Part shown: in pieces, positions 55,415 through 64,000 of the stretch
How the letters are laid out: each line of letters begins with the position of its first letter
Position numbering within the stretch: the first letter of the stretch is position 1
Source of the DNA: Solimicrobium silvestre
Lineage (GTDB): Bacteria > Pseudomonadota > Gammaproteobacteria > Burkholderiales > Burkholderiaceae_D
DNA: 64,000 nucleotides
Direction: 5' to 3'
Assembly: GCF_002976435.1 (NCBI RefSeq)
Contig: NZ_PUGF01000021.1
Location: forward strand, 1 to 64,000
Program-made: the position numbers and the translations under genes
The notes under the pieces: model-generated
The model's input: the letters and a program-made list of their open reading frames with translations, nothing else
Databases searched by the model: none
Told to the model about the DNA's origin: nothing

Positions 55415-56713
55415 TCAGCCCAACGCTGCCATTTTATCTAACACCACAGCATAATCACGCGCATTACCGGCCAAGGGATGGTCGGGAAATTTCCGTTGAA
55501 TCGCCTGCAAAATTTGTTGCGCCTCGGCGTTTTTACGATAGTGCTCGCTGAGTAATTGCGCGGATAAAAAGTAGATCGCTGGAATATCCGGGTGAGTTGG
55601 GTAGCGTCGGTCAAACTGGCGCATTAAATCCAGGGCCAGTTTGGGGCGACTCGCCAATTTGGCCGCCGTTGCCAATACGTGGATCTGGTACGAATCCTGA
55701 AGTCGAAATTCTCGGTCCAGTTTCAAGTGATATTCACATAAATCGAGCGCCTTGAATAAACGTTTTTCATTGACCATTTTCGCGATAAATTCACGCGCAT
55801 GATGTTGCGCCGCACTGGGGTCATGAGCCATTAGCAGTTTTTGATAACGCTCATGTAATTCGTTATTTTCCCAACGGGCTTTTATCGCTTCACGCAGCAA
55901 GTCAATAGCGGCCTGTTCCTGCCCATCCGCGATTAACGTACTCAATAAAGCGAGCGCAGGATCACTGCCCTTTTTCTCTGCCAGATTGGCTTCGGCCTGC
56001 TCAAATCCGACTTCCACATCAACACCCAATTTTTGGTGATATTGGTAAATCGCATAACCCATCATGTGATACATCATCAGCATGAAATAAAAACTGACAA
56101 AATTCATCAGCGGCTGCACCATCCACGAAGTGACATGCGCATGCAAAAAACTTTGTAACCAGGCACTGCTACCCATCAAACTAAACAGAAAAAAACACAA
56201 CGCCAAATAGGGAATACCGATAGTTTTTATATAGAACAAAATGCGTAAAGGATTCAGCGCCTGTGACAAGCTATGCGTGACTGCAATAATCATGATCGCG
56301 GCTGGCATCATCAACCCGCCCATCAACAGACTTATAAATAAACCGTTACGGCCACCGAGTGCGGCACAGATGCCAATTTGAAACGCCAAAATAATAATCA
56401 GGCCATACTGACGAAACACCTGTTTTACATCGCCCTCGTCCGCATCAAGACTGGTTTCGCTTTCAAATTGCCCATTCATGGTACGTTCCATGATCACAAA
56501 CACATACTTTAAAAAAAGCACAATCAAAACAAGATTGACTATGCCGCCCAACAACTTGGGCAGTACTGCAGTAAGTGCGGCAACGAGTGCGTATCCGGCA
56601 ATCCGCAGAATGGAGGCAGTTTTCAGTGGATAGATGAAGAATCCCGGCAACCTGCGCCAAAAAGGCGTAATGGTGAGTTCAGTTTTAGGTGCAAAACGCT
56701 GGTTAGTGCTCAT
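55415..56713 (-). CDS. Membrane protein with TPR-like C-terminal half
   Basis: 432 residues. The first half has five or six membrane helices (for example ILRIAGYALVAALTAVLPKLLGGIVNLVLIVLFLKYVFV and MGGLMMPAAIMIIAV). The second half, from about residue 240, is soluble helical repeats (EQAAIDLLREAIKARWENNELHERYQKLL, and KALDLCEYHLKLDREFRLQD). I do not recognise a named family with confidence. It converges on the rhomboid gene with only 16 bp between stops. Confidence 0.75.
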   Translation of the reverse strand: MSTNQRFAPKTELTITPFWRRLPGFFIYPLKTASILRIAGYALVAALTAVLPKLLGGIVNLVLIVLFLKYVFVIMERTMNGQFESETSLDADEGDVKQVFRQYGLIIILAFQIGICAALGGRNGLFISLLMGGLMMPAAIMIIAVTHSLSQALNPLRILFYIKTIGIPYLALCFFLFSLMGSSAWLQSFLHAHVTSWMVQPLMNFVSFYFMLMMYHMMGYAIYQYHQKLGVDVEVGFEQAEANLAEKKGSDPALALLSTLIADGQEQAAIDLLREAIKARWENNELHERYQKLLMAHDPSAAQHHAREFIAKMVNEKRLFKALDLCEYHLKLDREFRLQDSYQIHVLATAAKLASRPKLALDLMRQFDRRYPTHPDIPAIYFLSAQLLSEHYRKNAEAQQILQAIQRKFPDHPLAGNARDYAVVLDKMAALG

Positions 56714-56861
56714 ACGTGGAGATCTCAGGTGGGGAGGGGCTAGATTCGAAGCTCAATCGGCCCGCTAGAAGGAAATAGAGATTGTGCGCACGTTTAAGAT
56801 GCACGTCAACTTCCGTGGACGTACATGTCTCTTTACCGTTTTACCTGCCTGATTTACTACT

Positions 56862-56899
56862 GACTGCCAGTTTCAATACGAACCTCGAAACCAGCAGTC
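56862..56899 (-). terminator. Stem-loop after the DUF885 gene
   Basis: GACTGC-CA-GTTTC (56862-56874) pairs with GAAAC-CA-GCAGTC (56887-56899), a two-part stem with a symmetric CA/CA internal loop. It is just past the DUF885 stop on the minus strand; no T-tract follows. Confidence 0.4.
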
Positions 56900-56908
56900 A
56901 TCACATAT

Positions 56909-58696
56909 TTAGTTTTTAGCTAAAACTGCTTTCGCTTTTTGTGCCGGGACAAATTCCTCACGTACCGCTTTCGCTAACAAATCTGGCGGCAACAAACCTT
57001 GGCTGAGCAAGAAATTATTAAAGGCGAAACGATCGAATTTTGCACCCAACGCCAATTCGGTTTCAGCACGCAATTGCAACAGACGTGAATAACCGTAGAA
57101 ATAACTTCCGGCCTGCGCAGGCATGTTCAGCGTGTAACGATCTAATTCCTGACGTGCCATTGCTGGTGATATCAACACTTCATCGGTCAAAATGCGACCG
57201 GCTTCTTCACGGGTGATTAAACCGAGATTAAGCATTGGGTCGAGCATGGCTCTTGCGGCACGCAATAAACGCAATTGCAACGCAATCATTTGACCTTCAG
57301 CTGGCTCAAAAGGCACCATTTCCGCTTCTGCGTACAAGGCCCAACCTTCTACGTTAACGCTATTAAACGCATACAAACTACGTGCCTGAGAAACGCCGTG
57401 TTCAATCATTGCGCTGAACTGCAATTCATGACCTGGACGACCTTCATGCGCACTTAAAGTCCACGCAGCGCCGGGAAAATTGAAATCGTCATAGCTTTCG
57501 CTCTTACCGGCAGCAGCTGGGTTCCCAACAGGAAGAATGAACTGACCTTGTTCACCGGTATTACCGATCAATTGTGGCGGCTGAAAATGCGGTGCTGGTT
57601 GCGCAGCAGATTCTGCATCAGAAGCCAAACGCATAATCATCGGACGATTTGGTACCTCGACTATTTTCCCTGTACGGATCGCTTCTTCTAATGTGACATT
57701 CACCTTTTTGTAGAACGCTTCTAACTGATCGTTAGGAATAGTGTTCTTTTTCATCGCACGAATTACGTCACGATAATCACTAGCGTCAATCGCTAATTTT
57801 TTCGCTACTACCGGCGCTATTTGCTGCAGGGCTGAACGGGTTTCCATGAATTCAACTTGCGCACGCTGGATCAATAATTGCGGATCAATATTAATGCCCA
57901 TTTGCTTGAGGCTAAGCGCATATAGCTCCGGCGGAAGTTTGAAATCTTCACGCGCAACAGGCAGCACTTTAGCGCGCTCCCACGCAGCATAGTCGTTCAG
58001 CTGTTTTTCCATGGCAGCCAGTGTCGGTTCTGCGCCTTCAATCTTCATCTTGGCGAATAAATCACGGATACCCTTGATGTAGGTAGGTACGTTGGTCAAT
58101 GACTTATCTACCCGTTCTTTAGTCGGGCCTAGCAAACCTGGCTTACCTAATTTTTCCATAAACCGTGCTTCGGCTTGTTTTGTTACCGATTCGCTACCGG
58201 GATAAATTCCCACATAACGCTGCAAGCGTTCCAGTGCTTTGGCGCGTCGTTCTGCTGGCAATTGTTCTTGCAACAAATCCAGCATGCTTCCAAACATCAG
58301 TTGAGGAAGGTCGCTCCACGGCAGCAAGTATTTGTTCTCAAGCTGCGTTGAGGTGATGTCGTTATCGATGGATGCAATGAGAATATCAATGTCTTGCCGA
58401 ACCCGCGCATCTTTTTCTTCCAATTGGCGTTTTTTCAAATCGGCCCGCACCAGCTGCATTGAGGCAATCAACCGTTCATCAATATGAGGGCCAAGGTCTA
58501 TTGCCAAACCATCGTATTGAGCCAAACCAAAACTAGAAGCCTGTTCCGGGACAAATTTCGCTTGCGCTTCAATCAATCGGTTGGTATTAGCGTTGCTGAC
58601 ATCAACCCATGAAGCTGAATTGTCAGGTGCGGCATTAGCGGCATTAAAACAAACAAGAGCGGCACTAACGGCTAACAAGCATTTTATGTTACGCAT
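56909..58696 (-). CDS. DUF885-family secreted metallopeptidase-like protein
   Basis: 595 residues with a signal peptide (LLAVSAALVCFNAANA). The zinc-site-like signature is SAHEGRPGHELQFSAMIEHG (HE-x4-HE type), preceded by FNFPGAAWTL and followed by NVEGWALYAEAEMVPFEP and LMLNLGLITREEAGRIL-like segments. DUF885 proteins are annotated as peptidases; substrate unknown. The signal peptide indicates periplasm or export. It is divergent from the thi operon across 730 bp. Confidence 0.87.
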   Translation of the reverse strand: MRNIKCLLAVSAALVCFNAANAAPDNSASWVDVSNANTNRLIEAQAKFVPEQASSFGLAQYDGLAIDLGPHIDERLIASMQLVRADLKKRQLEEKDARVRQDIDILIASIDNDITSTQLENKYLLPWSDLPQLMFGSMLDLLQEQLPAERRAKALERLQRYVGIYPGSESVTKQAEARFMEKLGKPGLLGPTKERVDKSLTNVPTYIKGIRDLFAKMKIEGAEPTLAAMEKQLNDYAAWERAKVLPVAREDFKLPPELYALSLKQMGINIDPQLLIQRAQVEFMETRSALQQIAPVVAKKLAIDASDYRDVIRAMKKNTIPNDQLEAFYKKVNVTLEEAIRTGKIVEVPNRPMIMRLASDAESAAQPAPHFQPPQLIGNTGEQGQFILPVGNPAAAGKSESYDDFNFPGAAWTLSAHEGRPGHELQFSAMIEHGVSQARSLYAFNSVNVEGWALYAEAEMVPFEPAEGQMIALQLRLLRAARAMLDPMLNLGLITREEAGRILTDEVLISPAMARQELDRYTLNMPAQAGSYFYGYSRLLQLRAETELALGAKFDRFAFNNFLLSQGLLPPDLLAKAVREEFVPAQKAKAVLAKN

Positions 58697-58821
58697 ACAT
58701 TTTCCTTAATTTAATTGGTCGCACTTCCAATGGAATAACGCCGTTGATGGGGATCATACAAGTTCAAGACGAATCATTATATTTGCGGCGATTACTTAGT
58801 CGAAGTGAATGCGATAAAGCG

Positions 58822-58853
58822 CTAAAAAATGACAATGAAGTGTCATTTTTTAG
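58822..58853. terminator. Orphan bidirectional terminator-like hairpin
   Basis: CTAAAAAATGACA (58822-58834) and TGTCATTTTTTAG (58841-58853) are perfectly complementary with a 6-base loop, giving a stem flanked by A and T runs in both directions. No recognised gene ends at it: the neighbours are two divergent starts. Confidence 0.7.
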
Positions 58854-59171
58854 GGACAGAATGATCGGTTAAGGCCTGATTAGAACAAATACTGGCGTGG
58901 TGGGCGATGCTATGAGCAGCAAAAAAACTTGAAAACTCCGATAGATCAGGTGATTTCATATACTTTCCTGTTTATCCATTTTTTTAATGCCTCTAATACC
59001 TTTTCAAACTATAAAAATGCAATTTTGATAGTATGTTTTCATCACCATATAAGTATTTATCATTACCACCATAATATTAAAAATATACCGCTGTATGTAA
59101 ATTGAAATATAAGCTTTTTTACTTTAATCCTCACTCCCTTCAAACCCCTGTCGAAAACCGAAATTTATAGC

Positions 59172-59177
59172 TATAAT
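59172..59177 (+). promoter_or_regulatory. -10 box of the thiC promoter
   Basis: Perfect TATAAT about 50 bp before the riboswitch. The -35 region is weak (TGTCGA at 17 bp). Confidence 0.5.
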
Positions 59178-59228
59178 GCCCGCTGTAACTGGTTTGCAAA
59201 TAACTGTTTTAGAAGCAACACATTACAC

Positions 59229-59325
59229 TGCTAGGGGTCCTTCCTCAGACAAATCAAGCTCTATGTCTGCGGCAGGTGAGAAATACCCTTGACCTGATCT
59301 GGATAATGCCAGCGTAGGGAAGCAC
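59229..59325 (+). promoter_or_regulatory. TPP (thi-box) riboswitch
   Basis: Conserved aptamer pieces appear in order: GGGGTCC (5' P1/P2), GTGAGAAATACCC (thi-box core, CTGAGA variant), ACCTGATCTGGATAATGCCAG and GTAGGGAA. Binding of thiamine diphosphate should repress the operon. The 100 bp between the aptamer and thiC have no strong terminator and are C-rich, so translational control at the AGGAAG ribosome site is the better guess. Confidence 0.93.
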
Positions 59326-59401
59326 AAGTGCCCGGCTATTCACCTCTCTGCCGCACTCCCCGCCTCCCCCGCTGTACTACTTTATTCATTTCTAGATTTA
59401 G

Positions 59402-61341
<1,940 letters not shown>

Positions 61342-61342
<1 letters not shown>

Positions 61343-61545
61343 TGATGGAAATTATATTAAACGGCGCAGCGCATCAACTAACAGAACAGCAATCGGTTGC
61401 TGAGTTGGTCGCCGCTTTAAATTTAACGCAACAGGCAATTGCTGTTGCGGTGAACCGCAGCATTATTGCGCGCCCCAACTGGGGCCAACATCAATTACAA
61501 GCGCAAGATCAGGTTGATGTAGTGCGTGCGATTGGCGGCGGTTGA
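61342..61545 (+). CDS. thiS: Sulfur carrier protein ThiS
   Basis: 67-residue ubiquitin-like carrier ending in the required diglycine (VVRAIGGG, with an extra Gly after AIGG). After thiocarboxylation it delivers sulfur to the thiazole. ATG 61342 overlaps the thiC stop; ATG 61345 is equally possible. No thiF is in the window, so adenylation must be encoded elsewhere. A REPIN-like element begins 3 bp after the stop. Confidence 0.93.
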
Positions 61546-61547
61546 TT

Positions 61548-61663
61548 GTAGGGTGGGCACAGCTTCATCGTGCCCACGCGTAACCGTTAATAAACAATGG
61601 ATTTTATTTGCAGCTATTGTTCATCTTAAGTAACGCGTGGGCACAAACCCGTGCCCACCCTAC
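61548..61663. repeat. REPIN-like element, copy C (complete, 116 bp)
   Basis: Two hairpins in inverted orientation. Left: GTAGG, GTGGGCAC, loop, GTGCCCAC (61570-61577), GCGTAAC. Right: GTAACGC, GTGGGCAC (61637-61644), loop, GTGCCCAC (61651-61658), CCTAC. The roughly 45-bp interior contains ATAAACAATGGATTTT. This is the best-preserved of three copies and lies inside the thi operon between thiS and thiG. Confidence 0.85.
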
Positions 61664-61695
61664 AAAGCTGTTTTTGCACATGAATGGAATTTGAA

Positions 61696-62484
61696 ATGTC
61701 TAAAGAAAATACTGGATTCACCATCGCTGGTAAAACGTATTCTTCGCGCCTATTGGTTGGCAGCGGCAAGTACCGCGATTTGGAACAAACCCGTTTGGCG
61801 ACAGAAGCCAGTGGAGCGGACATCATTACCGTGGCGATCCGTCGCGTCAATATTGGCCAAGACCCGAACGCGCCAAGTTTACTCGATGTAGTACCGCCAT
61901 CGCGTTACACCATTCTGCCAAATTCGGCCGGCTGTTATAACGCCAAAGACGCTATCTATACCTTGCAACTCGGGCGTGAATTATTGGGCGGACATAAACT
62001 TTGCAAGCTCGAAGTGTTAGGCGATGAAAAAAGTTTATTCCCGAATATGCCGGAAACACTAATCGCCGCCGAAATTTTAGTAAAAGACGGCTTCGATGTG
62101 ATGGTGTATTGCAGCGATGATCCGATTCAAGCCAAGATGCTGGAAGACATAGGCTGCGTCGCAGTCATGCCGCTGGCATCCTTAATTGGCTCAGGCATGG
62201 GTATTTTAAATCCGTGGAATTTATCGCTGATTATTGAACGCGCCACAGTCCCAGTATTGGTCGATGCCGGTGTAGGCACAGCTTCCGACGCAGCAATTGC
62301 CATGGAATTAGGTTGTGATGGTGTGTTAATGAATACCGCCATCGCCGGTGCGCAAGACCCGATACGCATGGCACGCGCTATGCGCTTGGCGGTGGAAGCT
62401 GGACGCGAAGCATTTTTAGCTGGTCGAATTCCAAAACGATTTAGTGCTTCCGCATCGTCGCCGATGTCTGGTCGCGTTGTCTAA
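61696..62484 (+). CDS. thiG: Thiazole synthase ThiG
   Basis: TIM-barrel enzyme that builds thiazole phosphate from deoxyxylulose phosphate (the Dxs product), dehydroglycine and ThiS thiocarboxylate. About 262 residues with [87 protein letters not shown] and the [15 protein letters not shown] tail. ATG 61696 has GGA eight bases upstream; ATG 61684 is an alternative. Its own SD follows the REPIN. Confidence 0.97.
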   Translation: MSKENTGFTIAGKTYSSRLLVGSGKYRDLEQTRLATEASGADIITVAIRRVNIGQDPNAPSLLDVVPPSRYTILPNSAGCYNAKDAIYTLQLGRELLGGHKLCKLEVLGDEKSLFPNMPETLIAAEILVKDGFDVMVYCSDDPIQAKMLEDIGCVAVMPLASLIGSGMGILNPWNLSLIIERATVPVLVDAGVGTASDAAIAMELGCDGVLMNTAIAGAQDPIRMARAMRLAVEAGREAFLAGRIPKRFSASASSPMSGRVV

Positions 62485-63286
62485 GTTAAATAAGCCAGTG
62501 AAGCCGTGTGTTTTAGTCTTTGCGGGTAGTGATCCCAGTGGCGGCGCGGGTATTTCTGCCGACATTGAAGCGATTGCCGCGCAAGGCGCACACGCGCTAC
62601 CAATTATTACCGCTATTACCGTGCAAGATAATGATCGGGTATTTGCGGTGCACCCCGTCGCTGCCGACCTCATTTTGCAGCAGGCGCAAACTCTGACCAA
62701 CAAGATGCCTATTAGCGCCATCAAAATAGGCATTATTGCCAGCCAGACGAATGCGGCGGCTTTAGCGGGATGGATCACTGCTATTAAAAAGCAGTATCCC
62801 AATCTACCCGTCATACTAGATCCGGTTTTAGCGAGCGGTCATGGCGACGCTTTAGCAGTTGAAGATCCACTGGCATCCATCTCGCCATTACTCAACATCG
62901 CCACGTTAATCACACCCAATTTGCCTGAAGCCGCCAAACTTTGCCCGGATGCCAAGAGCGCCTTGCAACAAGCGCGGCATTTAATGCAGTTCGGTGCGAC
63001 GGATATCTTAATTAAGGGTGGACATAGCACCGACGCCAACATCACCAATAGCTGGTTTCACGGTGAAGAAAATAGGGATTGGCAATGGCCGCGTTTAGCA
63101 GGCGCATTTCATGGCAGCGGGTGCACCTTGGCCTCGGCCATCGCTGGACAGCTGGCTTGCGGCGCATCCATGCAGCAGGCACTTGAAGCAGCACAAACCT
63201 ATTGCCACCAGACGCTGGAACATGCATATGCCATCGCACCAGGCCAACTAATACCAAACCGCACTTTTATTCCAAATTCACCATGA
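62477..63286 (+). CDS. thiD: Hydroxymethylpyrimidine/phosphomethylpyrimidine kinase ThiD
   Basis: Phosphorylates HMP and HMP-P. Ribokinase fold with [70 protein letters not shown] and the catalytic [19 protein letters not shown]. No ATG starts the conserved region; TTG 62477 (overlapping the thiG stop) gives a normal N-terminus, with GTG 62444 and GTG 62498 as alternatives. Stop overlaps thiE by 4 bp. Confidence 0.93.
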   Translation: MSKLNKPVKPCVLVFAGSDPSGGAGISADIEAIAAQGAHALPIITAITVQDNDRVFAVHPVAADLILQQAQTLTNKMPISAIKIGIIASQTNAAALAGWITAIKKQYPNLPVILDPVLASGHGDALAVEDPLASISPLLNIATLITPNLPEAAKLCPDAKSALQQARHLMQFGATDILIKGGHSTDANITNSWFHGEENRDWQWPRLAGAFHGSGCTLASAIAGQLACGASMQQALEAAQTYCHQTLEHAYAIAPGQLIPNRTFIPNSP

Positions 63287-63903
63287 ACACTAATCTCACC
63301 GGACTGTACCTCGTTACCCCTGATTGGGATGACACCAACCAACTACTGGAGATCAGCGAGTTAGCCTTAAAAGGCGGCGCGTCCTTGCTGCAATATCGTC
63401 ATAAAACGGCAGACGGTCAATTACGCAAACAGCAAGCGACGGCCTTGCTGGAATTATGCCGCGCTTATCACTGCCCCTTCATCATCAACGACCACGTAGA
63501 GCTCTGCATGGAATTAGATGCAGATGGCATACACGTAGGCGGGTTAGACGCATCAGTAGCTCAAGTTCGCGCCGCCGTCGGCCCGAATAAAATCGTCGGA
63601 GCATCCTGTTATGGCGATATGCAACTGGCTCACACCGCACAACAGCAAGGCGCAAGCTACGTCGCTTTCGGCGGCTTTTATCCTTCGCGGATTAAAAAAT
63701 ATCCCGTCACCACGCCGCACAACATCGTCACGCAAGCCAAACTAGAAATTGCGCTGCCGAATGTGGTGATTGGCGGCATGACGATAGAAAATTGCCAGCC
63801 TTTAGTTACGGCTGGTGCGGATATGGTGGCAGCCATAAGTAGTGTGTATATGGCAGAAAATCCAGAGCTAGCGGCGCGTGGATTTTGTGACTTATTTAAG
63901 TAA
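63283..63903 (+). CDS. thiE: Thiamine-phosphate synthase ThiE
   Basis: Joins HMP diphosphate and thiazole phosphate. 206 residues from ATG 63283, with LYLVTPDW, GGASLLQYRHKTADGQLRKQQA, FIINDHVELCMELDADGIHVGG, VGASCYGDMQLAHTAQQQGASYVAFGGFYPSRIKK and VVIGGMTIENCQPLVTAGADMVAAISSVY. These include the phosphate and Mg residues of the family. It ends the thiCSGDE operon; thiO or thiH and thiF are not present. Confidence 0.96.
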   Translation: MNTNLTGLYLVTPDWDDTNQLLEISELALKGGASLLQYRHKTADGQLRKQQATALLELCRAYHCPFIINDHVELCMELDADGIHVGGLDASVAQVRAAVGPNKIVGASCYGDMQLAHTAQQQGASYVAFGGFYPSRIKKYPVTTPHNIVTQAKLEIALPNVVIGGMTIENCQPLVTAGADMVAAISSVYMAENPELAARGFCDLFK

Positions 63904-63922
63904 AAATATTCCAGAAAAATAT

Positions 63923-63950
63923 TTGTAGCACTTATGTGCTACACTTTATT
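63923..63950 (+). promoter_or_regulatory. Palindromic promoter/operator upstream of last gene
   Basis: Arms TGTAGCAC (63924-63931) and GTGCTACA (63936-63943) around TTAT form a perfect dyad. A possible -35 (TTGTAG, 63923-63928) and -10 (TTTATT, 63945-63950) with 16-bp spacing enclose it. This is the usual layout for an autoregulated toxin-antitoxin operon. Confidence 0.5.
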
Positions 63951-63979
63951 CCTTGTCTAGGAAACCGCTGGAGCCTGCT

Positions 63980-64000
63980 ATGACCACGACCACAATTCGT
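63980..64000 (+). CDS. Start of a truncated gene, possibly an antitoxin
   Basis: Seven codons (MTTTTIR) run off the window edge, with GGAG ten bases before the ATG. N-termini of this kind are frequent in RelB/DinJ and ribbon-helix-helix antitoxins, and the dyad promoter upstream fits. Too little is visible to be sure. Confidence 0.35.

Larger units (their letters stand above)
58697..59228. other. Non-coding gap between DUF885 gene and thi riboswitch
   Basis: Contains a strong bidirectional terminator-like hairpin at 58822-58853, then about 250 bp of AT-rich sequence, then a TATAAT (59172-59177) that fits the thiC promoter. No gene is supported. Confidence 0.5.

Overview
The window reads as a contiguous piece of a betaproteobacterial chromosome, most likely order Burkholderiales and perhaps an Oxalobacteraceae-like genome of modest GC content. 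This is inferred from gene families and gene order: Rieske oxygenase / xseB-ispA-dxs-folE2, anmK / M23 peptidase / tyrS-dtd, dusB-fis-purH-ruvC and ruvA-ruvB, and a YqjD/YqjE/YqjK membrane set. No rRNA, tRNA, CRISPR array or intact transposase was seen. About 66 genes are called and most are housekeeping.

Layout. 0-5 kb: ubiA, the three-gene yqjDEK-like set, then a minus-strand run (Rieske oxygenase, EamA transporter, sulfurtransferase). 5-10.3 kb: hyi, then xseB-ispA-dxs (isoprenoid precursors) and folE2. 10.4-16.2 kb: a MarR repressor and a four-gene ytcA-mdtN-mdtO-mdtP-like efflux operon; both promoters carry the same palindrome between -35 and -10. 16.2-21 kb: acyl-CoA ligase, cobalamin adenosyltransferase, D-lactate/glycolate-type FAD oxidase, DUF4124 protein. 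21-28 kb: anmK and an M23 peptidase (minus), tyrS-dtd-histidine phosphatase (plus), a membrane diguanylate cyclase. 28.3-38 kb: dusB-fis-purH-ruvC, an accessory block (POT transporter, glyoxalase-like protein, DUF1223, GNAT, membrane protein), then ruvA-ruvB. 38.4-42 kb: hydratase, XdhC-like protein, and a 3-hydroxybutyrate dehydrogenase / acetoacetate decarboxylase operon. 42-54 kb: a Phd-PIN toxin-antitoxin module between 14-bp direct repeats, HDOD protein, DUF2147, valS, a decayed FitAB/VapBC-type module, asparaginase, a five-gene slyD / J-domain / three-unknown cluster, and an AbrB-PIN module. 54-59 kb: rhomboid protease with a C-terminal helical repeat, a convergent membrane/TPR-like protein, DUF885. 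59-64 kb: TPP riboswitch and thiC-thiS-thiG-thiD-thiE, then the first codons of what may be another antitoxin.

Functional links. The thiamine operon has a complete thi-box leader and a REPIN-like mobile palindrome inside it. The same roughly 110-bp palindromic family occurs at two other intergenic places; at one of them both convergent flanking genes end inside the repeat. The efflux operon and its MarR gene look like one autoregulated resistance unit. The most interesting undescribed unit is the slyD/J-domain cluster (49.66-53.08 kb): a peptidyl-prolyl isomerase chaperone and a minimal J-domain protein are translationally coupled to three proteins I cannot assign to a family, one with a long Asp/Glu/His-rich tract. 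All calls come from reading the sequence; no database search was run.
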